The notes: generated from the letters alone by a model not told the origin. 64,000 nt of DNA from Agrobacterium cavarae (GCF_004310285.1 NZ_SISF01000031.1:380511-444510), one strand, 5' to 3'; positions 37,920 through 47,063 are shown, counted from the stretch's first letter. Numbers and translations: made by a program.

Positions 37920-38012
37920 TCGGCCAAGATTCTGCGTGAAGGCGGGGGCTTTATTAAGAAAGCTCCACTAGAGCTAAAGGCCTCTCTCTTCCCATGCGCG
38001 AAGGCCGACGTC

Positions 38013-39200
38013 TTGCAGGATAATTTTGCCTATCTGCTGCCTTTCATCATGTTCACTTTCGGCGTGGTCTTCCTCGGCTTGCAGGCCATAGGCTTTCGCC
38101 CCGGGCGCTATTGGGGGCTTGGTTACATCCTGGGTGCTGCCGGTTTTGCCTTGCCGATGGTTCTGCCGGAGGGGTTTGATCTTTTCGGGGCGCTGCTGGC
38201 CGATTTCCTCTTCCTTGCCGCCTTTGTCCTTTATGGCCACGCTCTTCTCGTCCAGTTTGGAGCGCCAACCTATGTGAGGGTGCGGCTCGGTGCTGCCATA
38301 GCGGCCTATCTTGTCGTCTGCTTCTTCATCCTGGTTCAGCCAAACCTCAGAAATGAGCTTGCGACATCCGATATGGGGCTCGCTCTCCTTCTGGCTCCAT
38401 CCATTTTCCTCGTTCGCCGCAAGATACGAAACCTGATGGACAAGGTTCTGCTGGCCGCTGCCTCGCTGGTGGTCGCAGAGACGCTGATGAGGGTTGGCAT
38501 ATTCCTGTGGTTTACGACAGGCTCCTCGCCGGAAAGCGTGGGTGCCTATTTTACCTCGGATTATTCCTATCTGGCGCAGTTCACCGCCAGCATCTGCGGC
38601 TTCCTCATGGCGCTTTCGGTGCTCGGCAGTGCGATAGCCGATGTTATCGAACAGCACCGGCTGGAAGCGGACCACGATCCGCTGACCGGGCTTCTCAATC
38701 GGCGGGGTTTCGATCTTTCCGCTCCGGACTTCAGGTTGACGCCACTGCCTTCAGGCGCAGTTCTGATTTGCGATATCGATCACTTCAAGTCGGTCAATGA
38801 CCGCTTCGGTCATGCGACCGGCGATCGGGTGATCATCGCGCTTGCATCGCTTCTGAAAGAAACTCTGCCTGCCAGTGCCAAGGTTGCGCGTTTTGGCGGG
38901 GAGGAATTCGTGGCCTATGTTCCAGACATGCCGGCCGCACAGCTTGCGATACTGGCCAATATGGTGCGCAGTGCCTTTGCCGCCCGCAACTGGTCCGAAG
39001 GCCCGTTTCCGGTCCATATCACCAGCAGCTTCGGTATATCCGCCATCGCGCTTGGCGACCACTCCATCCATGATGCGATTTCGCGCGCCGATGGCTTCCT
39101 CTACAGGGCGAAGGAAGCGGGCCGAAATCAGGTGGTCCAGGAAGGACTTGCGCTTCTGGGTGTCACGCCTGCGGCCAGCCTCAAAGTGGTTGCGAGCTGA
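38013..39200 (+). CDS. membrane-bound diguanylate cyclase (GGDEF)
   Basis: The protein has about six N-terminal membrane segments (residues 1-215) and a C-terminal GGDEF domain with an intact active site: DHDPLTGLLNRRGF, ICDIDHFKSVNDRFGHATGD, and RFGGEEF. It should make cyclic di-GMP from GTP. No RxxD inhibitory site is visible five residues before GGEEF (the residues there are PASA), and no EAL domain is present. The start is a TTG with GAAGG upstream. The membrane part resembles no sensor I can name. It is convergent with ccmG. Confidence 0.9.
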   Translation: MQDNFAYLLPFIMFTFGVVFLGLQAIGFRPGRYWGLGYILGAAGFALPMVLPEGFDLFGALLADFLFLAAFVLYGHALLVQFGAPTYVRVRLGAAIAAYLVVCFFILVQPNLRNELATSDMGLALLLAPSIFLVRRKIRNLMDKVLLAAASLVVAETLMRVGIFLWFTTGSSPESVGAYFTSDYSYLAQFTASICGFLMALSVLGSAIADVIEQHRLEADHDPLTGLLNRRGFDLSAPDFRLTPLPSGAVLICDIDHFKSVNDRFGHATGDRVIIALASLLKETLPASAKVARFGGEEFVAYVPDMPAAQLAILANMVRSAFAARNWSEGPFPVHITSSFGISAIALGDHSIHDAISRADGFLYRAKEAGRNQVVQEGLALLGVTPAASLKVVAS

Positions 39201-39218
39201 CTTTTATCACCGCTGCCA

Positions 39219-39821
39219 TCAATCTCCGGCAGCAGCACTTTCGATGGCCGGGATCAATTCACGCTCATAGGTCGTCACGTCGATCGGGCCGACCTTCTTG
39301 TAGAGGATCGTGCCATCCGGGCCGACGAGATAGGTCTCCGGAATACCATAGACGCCCCAGTCGATCGCCGCCCTGCCATTCGGATCGATGCCGATGGCGG
39401 CATAGGGATTGCCGAGTTCGCCAAGAAAGCGCACGGCATTATCGGCCTTGTCCTTGTAGTTAATGCCGACAATGTTGAGCCGCTTATCCTTCGACAACTC
39501 CTTCAGCATCGGGTGCTCCTGCCTGCAGGGCACGCACCAGGAGGCAAAGACGTTGACCAGCGTCAGCTTGCCGGTAATGGCCGCATCGGTGAGCGCCGGT
39601 ACATTGGAGCCCTCCAGTGGCGGCAGCGCCAGCGCAGGCGCCTTCGTGCCGATCAGCGCCGAGGGAATGGCGCTGACATCGAGGCCATTGACGTCCTGCT
39701 CATAGAGCATCTTGGCCGCGATCGCCGCGAAGCCACCAAAGACCAGCAGCGGCAGGAGTGCGAGCACGTAGCGCGAGCGCCCGCGCGATGTGGAAGGAGG
39801 TGGCGATTTCGTGTCGCTCAT
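39219..39821 (-). CDS. ccmG: thiol:disulfide interchange protein CcmG/DsbE
   Basis: CcmG is a membrane-anchored periplasmic thioredoxin that reduces apocytochrome c cysteines for haem attachment. The 200 residues have an N-terminal membrane anchor (about 18-40) and a thioredoxin fold with WCVPC, and the CcmG-type GINYKDKADNA and GVYGIPETYLV segments. It overlaps ccmD by ATGA and is the last gene of the ccmA-B-C-D-G cluster. Confidence 0.95.
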   Translation of the reverse strand: MSDTKSPPPSTSRGRSRYVLALLPLLVFGGFAAIAAKMLYEQDVNGLDVSAIPSALIGTKAPALALPPLEGSNVPALTDAAITGKLTLVNVFASWCVPCRQEHPMLKELSKDKRLNIVGINYKDKADNAVRFLGELGNPYAAIGIDPNGRAAIDWGVYGIPETYLVGPDGTILYKKVGPIDVTTYERELIPAIESAAAGD

Positions 39822-39994
39822 GTCGAGGATGCCTCGGTTTTGGCCGGACGGGAGCGGCGGCGGATGCCGAGCGCTTCCAGCTCCTTCATTTCGCGCTTGC
39901 GGGCGAGTCCGTCGAGCCAGACCCAGGCGATCAATCCAAAGACGATGAGGCCGGTTAGCGCGTAGGACATGCCGATGTAGAAGGCGTGGGTCAT
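39818..39994 (-). CDS. ccmD: haem exporter protein CcmD
   Basis: It is a 58-residue single-span membrane protein (AFYIGMSYALTGLIVFGLIAWVW) with a basic, cytoplasmic C-terminus rich in Arg and Lys. CcmD stabilises the CcmABC-CcmE complex. It starts four bases after ccmC and overlaps ccmG by four bases. The open frame extends upstream through ccmC, but the ATG at 39994 is the family start. Confidence 0.9.
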   Translation of the reverse strand: MTHAFYIGMSYALTGLIVFGLIAWVWLDGLARKREMKELEALGIRRRSRPAKTEASST

Positions 39995-39998
39995 GGTG

Positions 39999-40760
39999 TC
40001 ACGCTCCCCTTCCGGCAGCACGCGCGGCAAGGCGTCGTTGCGCGGCGATGCGCCTGCGCATGATCTCGTTGCGCATGGCGGCAAGATGAAGCGTGAAGAA
40101 CAGCAGGGTGAAGCCGACAGCCATGGTCAGCAGCGGCCAGAGGAATTCCGGATCGATGGCCGGGCCGTCCATGCGCATCACGCTTGCCGGCTGGTGCAGC
40201 GTATTCCACCATTCGACGGAAAACTTGATGATCGGAATATTGACGAAGCCGACGAGGATCAGCACCGCGCTGACACGCGCCGCCTTTGATGGATCGTCCA
40301 TCGCCTTGTTGAAGGCAATCAGGCCGAGATACATCAGGAACAGAATGAAGACGGAGGTCAGGCGCGCATCCCACACCCACCATGTGCCCCACATGGGCTT
40401 GCCCCACAACGAGCCGGTGATCAGCGCGATCAACGTGAAGGCGGCACCGATCGGCGCTGCGGATTTATGGCTGACATCGGCGAGCGGATGGCGCCAGACC
40501 AGCGTGCCGATGGCCGACAGCGCCATGACGGTATAGCACATCATGGAGAGCCAGGCGGCGGGCACATGCACATACATGATCCGCACCGTATTGCCCTGCT
40601 GATAATCGCCGTCCGTCGAGAAGGCGAGATAGAGGCCAATCAACAGACAAAGGGCGGATAGCCCCGCCAGCCATGGCAACAGGCGCGACGACAGCGCCAG
40701 AAACCGGGTGGGATTGGCGAGATCGCTGAATTTGGTGATGGCTAGGCTCGTATTGGTCAT
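39999..40760 (-). CDS. ccmC: haem exporter/haem-handling protein CcmC
   Basis: CcmC delivers haem to CcmE in the periplasm. The 253-residue membrane protein has six spans and the tryptophan-rich haem-handling motif WGTWWVWDARLTS. Conserved histidines flank it (VWRHPLADVSHK; WWNTLHQPAS). It is followed by ccmD and preceded by ccmB across a 66-base gap. Confidence 0.96.
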   Translation of the reverse strand: MTNTSLAITKFSDLANPTRFLALSSRLLPWLAGLSALCLLIGLYLAFSTDGDYQQGNTVRIMYVHVPAAWLSMMCYTVMALSAIGTLVWRHPLADVSHKSAAPIGAAFTLIALITGSLWGKPMWGTWWVWDARLTSVFILFLMYLGLIAFNKAMDDPSKAARVSAVLILVGFVNIPIIKFSVEWWNTLHQPASVMRMDGPAIDPEFLWPLLTMAVGFTLLFFTLHLAAMRNEIMRRRIAAQRRLAARAAGRGA

Positions 40761-40826
40761 GGCATCTTTCTGGCCCCGGGCGAAGCCCTTTTACAATGCC
40801 GACGAAGCCGCGGCAATTGATCCTTG

Positions 40827-41486
40827 TCAATCGGCGGAATTGCGCAATGCCAAAGCGGCGAAGAAGGGTCCAACCACCGATGAAAAGAGCGTGATGGCGA
40901 TCAGGATCAGGAATGGCGGCATGAAGGGGGCCGGATCTTCCACCGCAGCGTAAGACGCGCTGACGCCGAAGATCAGCACAGGAATGGCCAGCGGCAGAAC
41001 GAGGATCGACACCAGCAAACCGCCGCGCGGCAAGGCCACGGCGACGGCCGCGCCGACTGCGCCGATGAAGGTGAGGGCGGGTGTGCCGACGAGCAGCGTC
41101 AGCATGACGGCGCCGATGGCGACTTCGCCCATATTCATGAAGAGGCCGAGAAGAGGCGAAGCGATGACGAGCGGCAGGCCGGTTGCTGTCCAATGCGCCA
41201 GGCACTTGACCAGAACTGTCAGGACCAGCGGGTTTTCATGCATCAGGATCAGATCGAGAGAGCCGTCATCTCTTTCTGCCTGGAACAGACGGTCGAGACC
41301 GAGGAGGGCTGCGAGCAGCGCGCCGATCCAGACGATGGCTGGACCGATGCGGGAGAGGAGATTGAGGTCCGGCCCGACGCCGAAGGGGATGACGGCGACC
41401 ACAGTCATGAAGAAGAGGACGCCGATCAGCGCGCCACCACCGGCGCGGATGGAGAGTTTGAGGTCTCGCAGGAAGAGGGCGGTCAT
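40827..41486 (-). CDS. ccmB: haem exporter permease CcmB
   Basis: The 219-residue inner-membrane protein with six spans has the CcmB pattern: FLRDLKLSIRAGGGALIGVLFF near the start, LDRLFQAERDDGSLD, and the LILPL-like late helices. It works with the CcmA ATPase. The gap to ccmA upstream is 232 bases and is filled by a long inverted repeat, unusual inside this operon. Confidence 0.95.
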   Translation of the reverse strand: MTALFLRDLKLSIRAGGGALIGVLFFMTVVAVIPFGVGPDLNLLSRIGPAIVWIGALLAALLGLDRLFQAERDDGSLDLILMHENPLVLTVLVKCLAHWTATGLPLVIASPLLGLFMNMGEVAIGAVMLTLLVGTPALTFIGAVGAAVAVALPRGGLLVSILVLPLAIPVLIFGVSASYAAVEDPAPFMPPFLILIAITLFSSVVGPFFAALALRNSAD

Positions 41487-41536
41487 CGTGGCGTGCTCCC
41501 GCGTGCGGGATTTACGCCCGAGAGGTTCGGTTGCGG

Positions 41537-41692
41537 ACCCCCCTCTGCCCTGCCGGGTATCTCCCCCTCAAGGGGGGAGATCGACTGGCGGTGACGTCTT
41601 GCCCATCGCAGCACTATAGAATGTCGTGAGGAGCGCGCCTCAAGACGATCTCCCCCCTTGAGGGGGAGATGCCCGGCAGGGCAGAGGGGGGT
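41537..41692. repeat. long inverted repeat inside the ccm operon
   Basis: Two 46-47 base arms (41537-41583 and 41646-41692) are almost perfect reverse complements. Each carries ACCCCCCTCTGCCCTGCCGG and a TCTCCCCC-TCAAG-type end hairpin. About 62 bases of unique sequence separate them. Such CCCTGCCGGG-ATCTCCCCC palindromes are widespread between rhizobial genes. It separates ccmA from ccmB. Confidence 0.9.
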
Positions 41693-41718
41693 AAGCGCGG
41701 CACGCTTGAGGACGCTCA

Positions 41719-42360
41719 TCAATAAACCTCCTCCACCCCAGCAAACCCCGTCATGCGCAACGCCTGCGCCTCCTCCAGCCCCAGCGGCTGATGGGTCGCG
41801 GCAATCACCATCCCGCCCTTGGCAAGATGCGTCTTTACCAATCCGGTAAACATCCGGTCCGCTTCCGCATCCAGCGCCGCCGTCGGCTCGTCCAGGATCC
41901 AGATGGGTTTCCACGCCACAAGCAGCTTCGCCATGGCGAATCGCCGCTGCTGACCGGCGGAAAGATAGCCGAAGGGCAAATGGGTGATTCCGGCAAGGCC
42001 GACGATCTCGGCTGCGTCTTCGATCGAGGCAGAGGACGTTCCGTTGAAGTCACCGAGAAAACGCTTCCAGAAGGACAGGTTCTCGTAAACCGTCAGTTCC
42101 TGCTTCATGGCGTTGCGGTGGCCGAGATAGTGGCTGACTTCAGCTGGACGGGTGCCCTTTTCTATTCCTTCGCCGGCTATCTTTATGGTGCCTGTCTCGG
42201 CAGGCAGGAGCCCTGCAAGGACGCGCAGAAGCGTGGATTTGCCCGATCCGTTGGGGCCAGTGAGAACGAGAGCGTCACCATCCGTTAACTGGAGATAAAC
42301 GTTCATGAATATGAAATCTTCGCCTCGTCTGACGCCAAGATTTTCCGCTGTCAGATGCAC
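41719..42360 (-). CDS. ccmA: haem exporter ATPase CcmA
   Basis: The 213-residue ABC ATPase shows Walker A GPNGSGKST (35-43), the CcmA-specific YLGHRNAMKQELTVYENLSFW segment, signature LSAGQQRR and Walker B WILDEPTAALD. It powers the release of holo-CcmE by CcmBC. It is the first gene of the ccm cluster and is divergent from acnA. Confidence 0.96.
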   Translation of the reverse strand: MHLTAENLGVRRGEDFIFMNVYLQLTDGDALVLTGPNGSGKSTLLRVLAGLLPAETGTIKIAGEGIEKGTRPAEVSHYLGHRNAMKQELTVYENLSFWKRFLGDFNGTSSASIEDAAEIVGLAGITHLPFGYLSAGQQRRFAMAKLLVAWKPIWILDEPTAALDAEADRMFTGLVKTHLAKGGMVIAATHQPLGLEEAQALRMTGFAGVEEVY

Positions 42361-42465
42361 TGCTCCGCCTCGTTTAAGATTTTAATCATCTCGATCAAAA
42401 AAAATCGAAATTAGCCGTTCGTTGGTCTGGCACGTTTTGGTGAAATTATCTATATGGGTCTCAAC

Positions 42466-42595
42466 CACGCCAGCGGCCGGCGTGAACATCACCTAGCGCC
42501 GGACCTGAACGTTGCGAAAGCAATTTTCTCGTGCGGACAGCGGAAATGGTCGTACCCGCATCCTGATGTGCATGATAGTGCATAGGTGTCCGCAC
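42466..42595 (+). promoter_or_regulatory. structured 5' leader of acnA (unrecognised RNA element)
   Basis: In the 274-base gap before acnA, GTGCGGACA (42531-42539) pairs perfectly with TGTCCGCAC (42587-42595). The stem encloses two small hairpins: GCG/CGC with GGT/ACC (42540-42559) and TGTGCA/TGCATA-type pairing around TGATAG (42567-42584). Together they make a three-way junction. Further 5', CACGCC/GGCGTG and CCGGCG/CGCCGG offer mutually exclusive stems between about 42466 and 42502. The junction ends 39 bases before the GTG start. I do not recognise a named family. Confidence 0.5.
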
Positions 42596-42634
42596 GCGCG
42601 TGTTGGCTATCAGAATGAGCGGGGTTTAATAACC

Positions 42635-45328
42635 GTGGCCAAATCTCTCGACAGTTTCAATTGTCGTTCCGTTCTTACCGTCGACGGTAAGGATTATGTC
42701 TATTACAGCCTGCCGAAAGCGGAAGCGAACGGCCTCAAAGGCGTTGCCAATCTCCCCTATTCGATGAAGGTTCTGCTCGAGAACCTGCTGCGCAACGAAG
42801 ACGGCCGTTCGGTCCGCAAGTCCGATATCGAGGCTGTTGCCGAGTGGCTGAGCAACAAGGGCCTGAAGGAAGCGGAAATCGCTTACCGTCCCGCCCGCGT
42901 TCTGATGCAGGACTTCACCGGCGTTCCCGCTGTTGTCGACCTTGCAGCCATGCGTGACGGCATCAAGGCGCTTGGCGGCGATCCTGAGAAGATCAACCCG
43001 CTCGTGCCTGTCGACCTCGTCATCGACCACTCGGTCATCGTGGACGAATTCGGCAACCCGAATGCCTTTGCCCGCAACGTTGAGCTGGAATATGAGCGCA
43101 ACGGCGAGCGCTACCGCTTCCTCAAATGGGGCCAGCAGGCGTTCAAGAACTTCCGCGTCGTTCCTCCGGGCACCGGCATCTGTCACCAGGTGAATTTCGA
43201 ATATCTCGGCCAGACCGTCTGGACGAAGGAAGAGGACGGCGAGACGATCGCTTATCCGGATACCTGCGTCGGTACCGACAGCCACACGACCATGATCAAC
43301 GGTCTTGGCGTTCTGGGCTGGGGCGTTGGCGGTATCGAAGCCGAAGCGGCCATGCTTGGGCAGCCGGTTTCCATGCTTCTGCCGGAAGTCATCGGCTTCA
43401 AGCTGACGGGCACGCTGAGAGAAGGCGTCACCGCAACCGACCTCGTTCTGACCGTCGTGCAGATGCTGCGCAAGAAGGGCGTCGTTTCCAAGTTCGTCGA
43501 GTTCTTCGGACCTGGCCTCGATAAGCTGCCGGTGGCAGACCGTGCGACCATCGGCAACATGGGCCCGGAATATGGCGCGACCTGCGGTTTCTTCCCGGTC
43601 GATACCGCAACCGTCGGCTACCTCGACATGTCCGGCCGTGCGAAGGATCGTATCGCCCTCGTCGAAGCCTACTCCAAGGCGCAAGGCATGTGGCGCGACA
43701 ATGACGGTTCGCAGCTGGTCTTCACCGACACGCTGGAACTCGACCTCGGCGACGTCGTGCCGTCCATGGCCGGCCCGAAGCGTCCGGAAGGCCGCCTGCC
43801 GCTCGAAACCATTGCACCCAACTTCGCAACGGCTCTCGAAAACGACTACAAGAAGCCCGGTCAGCTCCACACCCGTTACGCGGTTGAAGGCGAAAGCTAC
43901 GATCTCGGCCATGGCGATGTGGCCATTGCCGCCATCACGTCGTGCACCAACACCTCCAACCCGTCGGTGCTGATCGCTGCCGGCCTTCTGGCCCGCAATG
44001 CCGTTGCCAAGGGCCTGAAGTCCAAGCCTTGGGTCAAGACGTCGCTTGCGCCTGGAAGCCAGGTCGTGGCGGAATATCTCGAAAAGGCTGGCCTGCAGAA
44101 GGAGCTCGACGCGCTCGGCTTCAACCTCGTCGGCTTCGGCTGCACGACCTGCATCGGCAACTCCGGTCCGCTGCCTGCACCGATCTCCAAGACCATCAAC
44201 GACAAGGGTCTGATCACCGCTGGCGTTCTTTCCGGTAACCGTAACTTCGAAGGCCGTATCTCGCCCGACGTTCAGGCGAATTACCTCGCTTCCCCACCGC
44301 TCGTCGTCGCCTATGCGCTCGCCGGCACGGTGCAGAAGGACCTGACGACCGAGCCGCTTGGCGAAGACCAGAACGGCAATCCGGTCTATCTGAAGGATAT
44401 CTGGCCGACCTCTGCGGAAGTGCAGGAATTCATCCAGAAATACGTCACCCGCGAACTGTTCGAAACCAAGTATGCTGACGTGTTCAAGGGCGACGAAAAC
44501 TGGCAGTCGGTACAGGTTCCCGATGGCCAGACCTATGCCTGGGACGACAACTCGACCTACGTCCAGAACCCGCCTTACTTCGTCGGCATGGGCAAGAAGG
44601 GCACCGGTCTCAAGGATATCAAGGGCGCTCGCGTTCTCGGTCTCTTCGGCGACAAGATCACCACCGACCACATTTCTCCGGCCGGTTCGATCAAGGCAGC
44701 ATCGCCTGCCGGTGCATACCTCACCGAAAACGGTGTGGCGGTTGCCGATTTCAACCAGTACGGCACGCGCCGTGGCAACCACGAAGTGATGATGCGTGGC
44801 ACGTTCGCCAACATCCGCATTCGTAACCACATGCTTGGGCCGAACGGTAAGGAAGGTGGCTACACCATCCACTATCCGTCCAAGGAAGAGATGTCGATTT
44901 ACGATGCTGCGATGAAGTACAAGGATGAGGGCGTTCCGCTCGTTATCTTTGCTGGCGTCGAATACGGCAACGGTTCTTCGCGTGACTGGGCGGCAAAGGG
45001 CACCAACCTGCTCGGCGTCAAGGCCGTCATCGCGCAGTCCTTCGAGCGTATTCACCGCTCCAACCTGGTCGGCATGGGCGTCGTTCCCTTCACCTTCCAG
45101 GAGGGCACGACCTGGGCAAGCCTGGGTCTGAAGGGCGACGAAACCGTCACCATCGAAGGCCTGGAAGGCGAGATCAAGCCGCGTGAAACCAAGATCGCCA
45201 AGATCACCTACTCGGACGGCACAGTGAAGGAAATTCCGCTGCTTTGCCGCATCGATACGCTGGACGAAGTGACCTACATGGACAATGGTGGCATTCTGCA
45301 GACCGTTCTTCGCGATCTGGCAGCCTGA
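42635..45328 (+). CDS. acnA: aconitate hydratase A
   Basis: Aconitase isomerises citrate to isocitrate in the TCA cycle and holds a [4Fe-4S] cluster. The 897-residue length is typical of AcnA/IRP1-like enzymes. Cluster ligands lie in ITSCTNTSNP and in GCTTCIGNSGPL; VGTDSHTTMINGLG and the swivel-domain SSRDWAAKGTNLLG and ERIHRSNLVGMGV motifs are present. The start is a GTG, giving AKSLDSFNCRSVLTVDG; the open frame continues upstream through the structured leader but is not conserved there. A terminator follows. It is divergent from ccmA. Confidence 0.97.
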   Translation: MAKSLDSFNCRSVLTVDGKDYVYYSLPKAEANGLKGVANLPYSMKVLLENLLRNEDGRSVRKSDIEAVAEWLSNKGLKEAEIAYRPARVLMQDFTGVPAVVDLAAMRDGIKALGGDPEKINPLVPVDLVIDHSVIVDEFGNPNAFARNVELEYERNGERYRFLKWGQQAFKNFRVVPPGTGICHQVNFEYLGQTVWTKEEDGETIAYPDTCVGTDSHTTMINGLGVLGWGVGGIEAEAAMLGQPVSMLLPEVIGFKLTGTLREGVTATDLVLTVVQMLRKKGVVSKFVEFFGPGLDKLPVADRATIGNMGPEYGATCGFFPVDTATVGYLDMSGRAKDRIALVEAYSKAQGMWRDNDGSQLVFTDTLELDLGDVVPSMAGPKRPEGRLPLETIAPNFATALENDYKKPGQLHTRYAVEGESYDLGHGDVAIAAITSCTNTSNPSVLIAAGLLARNAVAKGLKSKPWVKTSLAPGSQVVAEYLEKAGLQKELDALGFNLVGFGCTTCIGNSGPLPAPISKTINDKGLITAGVLSGNRNFEGRISPDVQANYLASPPLVVAYALAGTVQKDLTTEPLGEDQNGNPVYLKDIWPTSAEVQEFIQKYVTRELFETKYADVFKGDENWQSVQVPDGQTYAWDDNSTYVQNPPYFVGMGKKGTGLKDIKGARVLGLFGDKITTDHISPAGSIKAASPAGAYLTENGVAVADFNQYGTRRGNHEVMMRGTFANIRIRNHMLGPNGKEGGYTIHYPSKEEMSIYDAAMKYKDEGVPLVIFAGVEYGNGSSRDWAAKGTNLLGVKAVIAQSFERIHRSNLVGMGVVPFTFQEGTTWASLGLKGDETVTIEGLEGEIKPRETKIAKITYSDGTVKEIPLLCRIDTLDEVTYMDNGGILQTVLRDLAA

Positions 45329-45349
45329 TCCATCTGTCAAAGAGTTCGA

Positions 45350-45380
45350 AACGCCGGGAGCGATCCCGGCGTTTTTTTGT
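45350..45380 (+). terminator. terminator after acnA
   Basis: A perfect 10-bp stem AACGCCGGGA/TCCCGGCGTT with a GCGA loop is followed by five more T residues. Confidence 0.92.
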
Positions 45381-45588
45381 GGCCTGCGGGGCGGCATCTT
45401 CCGAGGGTCTGATCGGCCCGAAGGAACGGGTCTTAGCCCCTGCCTTTTCGTACTCATGCGAAGGCTGCGAAGCTCACCCCATCGTGACTTCCTCTTGAAC
45501 GGAGTTCGAGGCTATTTTCCGCCTTGCCACCATACCCGAATTGATTGCATCAATGGTTCGGACCGGCCTTCAGACAAGGGTTCACGCT

Positions 45589-46371
45589 ATGCCGAATACA
45601 ATTGGCCCGCAGCGAAGCGGCATTTTCAGAAACGGGCTTCGCAGCGTTGGCGTTTCCCTATGCCTGTTCGGCGGGCTTTCTGCGGGTGCGGCCTATGCTC
45701 AGGATCAGCTGAAAGGCGTGGTCGAGCTCTTCACCTCGCAGGGCTGCGCCTCCTGCCCGCCGGCAGATGCCAATCTGCGCAAGCTTATCCAGAATGGCGA
45801 TGTGATCGGCCTGTCCTATCATGTGGACTACTGGAATTATCTCGGCTGGACGGATTCGCTGGCGTCGAAGGAAAATACCGAACGGCAATATGGCTATGCG
45901 CGCGCGCTTGGGCGCAACAACGTCTATACGCCGCAGGCGGTGGTGAATGGGCGTGACCATGTGAAGGGCGCGGATATCCAGACGATCTACCGCCGCCTGG
46001 ACGATTTCAACAAGGCCGGCGAGGGCTTGAACGTGCCGATTAGCACCGAGCGGGTCGGCGATGAGATCGAGATCGATATCGGTGCCGGTCAAGGCAAGGC
46101 GGAGGTCGTGGTTGCCTATTTCAACCGCGAGCAGGTCGTCGACGTGCAGAAGGGTGAGAACCAGGGCAAGACCATCTCCTACTGGCACAGCGTCTATGAT
46201 GTGCAGACGGTCGGCATGTGGGATGGCAAGGCGATGACCGTGAAGCTACCGGCAAGCGTCATGAGCAAGGCGAAGTCCGGCGGCTGTGCCGTGCTGCTGC
46301 AAAAGATGGATGCGGTTGGCAATCCATCGGCCATTGTCGGTGCGAATGTGCTGATGCAGTCAGAGGGATAA
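45589..46371 (+). CDS. DUF1223 protein, exported thioredoxin-like
   Basis: The 260-residue product has a hydrophobic signal sequence ending AAYA near residue 37. The mature part opens with VELFTSQGCASCPPADANL, a CxxC pair (Cys53, Cys56) in a thioredoxin-like position, and HVDYWNYLGWTD. DUF1223 is a conserved alphaproteobacterial family without proven function; a periplasmic redox role is plausible. AAGGG precedes ATG 45589; TTG 45541 and ATG 45553 are upstream alternatives. The 260 bases between acnA and this gene hold the acnA terminator and nothing else obvious. Confidence 0.86.
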   Translation: MPNTIGPQRSGIFRNGLRSVGVSLCLFGGLSAGAAYAQDQLKGVVELFTSQGCASCPPADANLRKLIQNGDVIGLSYHVDYWNYLGWTDSLASKENTERQYGYARALGRNNVYTPQAVVNGRDHVKGADIQTIYRRLDDFNKAGEGLNVPISTERVGDEIEIDIGAGQGKAEVVVAYFNREQVVDVQKGENQGKTISYWHSVYDVQTVGMWDGKAMTVKLPASVMSKAKSGGCAVLLQKMDAVGNPSAIVGANVLMQSEG

Positions 46372-46670
46372 AACGAGATTTTCGGGGATCCCCGCTGGGG
46401 GGAGATCCGGCCCGGGCATTGGGGGCTGGGGGTAAAGGGTCAATGCACCGGACCGGGTCATCTTGGTGCCTAGGCATCAATTGACAATCGCAATATTCCA
46501 TTGAATTCGGGCCATGATTTGTTCGAAATTGGGCATTTGCGCCCGCTTGTTCTGCCTCATTGGTTACCGGAAAAGCTGCTCCTTGCCGGACGACTTTGCG
46601 GGCTTGCAATTTCGCCAAGGCGGGGACAGACTGTCGCAGAGATGTCATAAGCAGTCGAGCGAGGTGCCGG

Positions 46671-47063
46671 ATGGCCGATCAGCCGGATTTGCAATACGCG
46701 ACTTCCCAGACCCGGGAAGGCTCTACCGTCGTTGATCTTCGGGAATACAAGCGAGCCAAGGACCCCTTGCCCGTGACCTTCCACCGCCGGGAATTGGACG
46801 CCATTCTGCGCGTCTACGGCCGCATGGTGGGCGAAGGCGAATGGCGCGACTACGCCATCGACCACATGAAGGAAAAAGCGGTCTTCTCCGTCTTCAAGCG
46901 CTCCGGCGAAATGCCGCTCTTCAGGATTGAGAAGAACCCGAAGCTTGCTGCCAAGCAGGGCGCCTACACCGTCATCAATACCGATGGCCGCATTCTCAAG
47001 CGCGGCCATGAACTGCCTCAGGTGCTGAAGGTGTTCGACAAGGCTTTGAAGCTGATCGACTAA
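46671..47063 (+). CDS. DUF2794 protein
   Basis: The 130-residue soluble protein has the conserved alphaproteobacterial pattern VTFHRRELDAILRVYGRMV, EWRDYAIDHMKEKAVFSVFKR and PLFRIEKNPKL. It has no signal or membrane segment, and its function is unknown. GAGG lies eight bases before ATG 46671; the longer upstream frame is not used. The 299 bases before it contain a TTGACA at 46481 without a convincing -10 box and a perfect 12-base palindrome near 46383. A terminator follows directly. Confidence 0.85.
   Translation: MADQPDLQYATSQTREGSTVVDLREYKRAKDPLPVTFHRRELDAILRVYGRMVGEGEWRDYAIDHMKEKAVFSVFKRSGEMPLFRIEKNPKLAAKQGAYTVINTDGRILKRGHELPQVLKVFDKALKLID

Noticed and set aside
42626..45457. A 943-codon minus-strand frame opposite acnA.
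   Set aside because: The plus strand is unmistakable aconitase; the antisense product has the low-complexity look of a shadow frame.
46481..46509. A promoter for the DUF2794 gene starting with TTGACA at 46481.
   Set aside because: The -35 box is perfect but the hexamer 17 bases on (AATTCG) is too poor a -10 box to support it.
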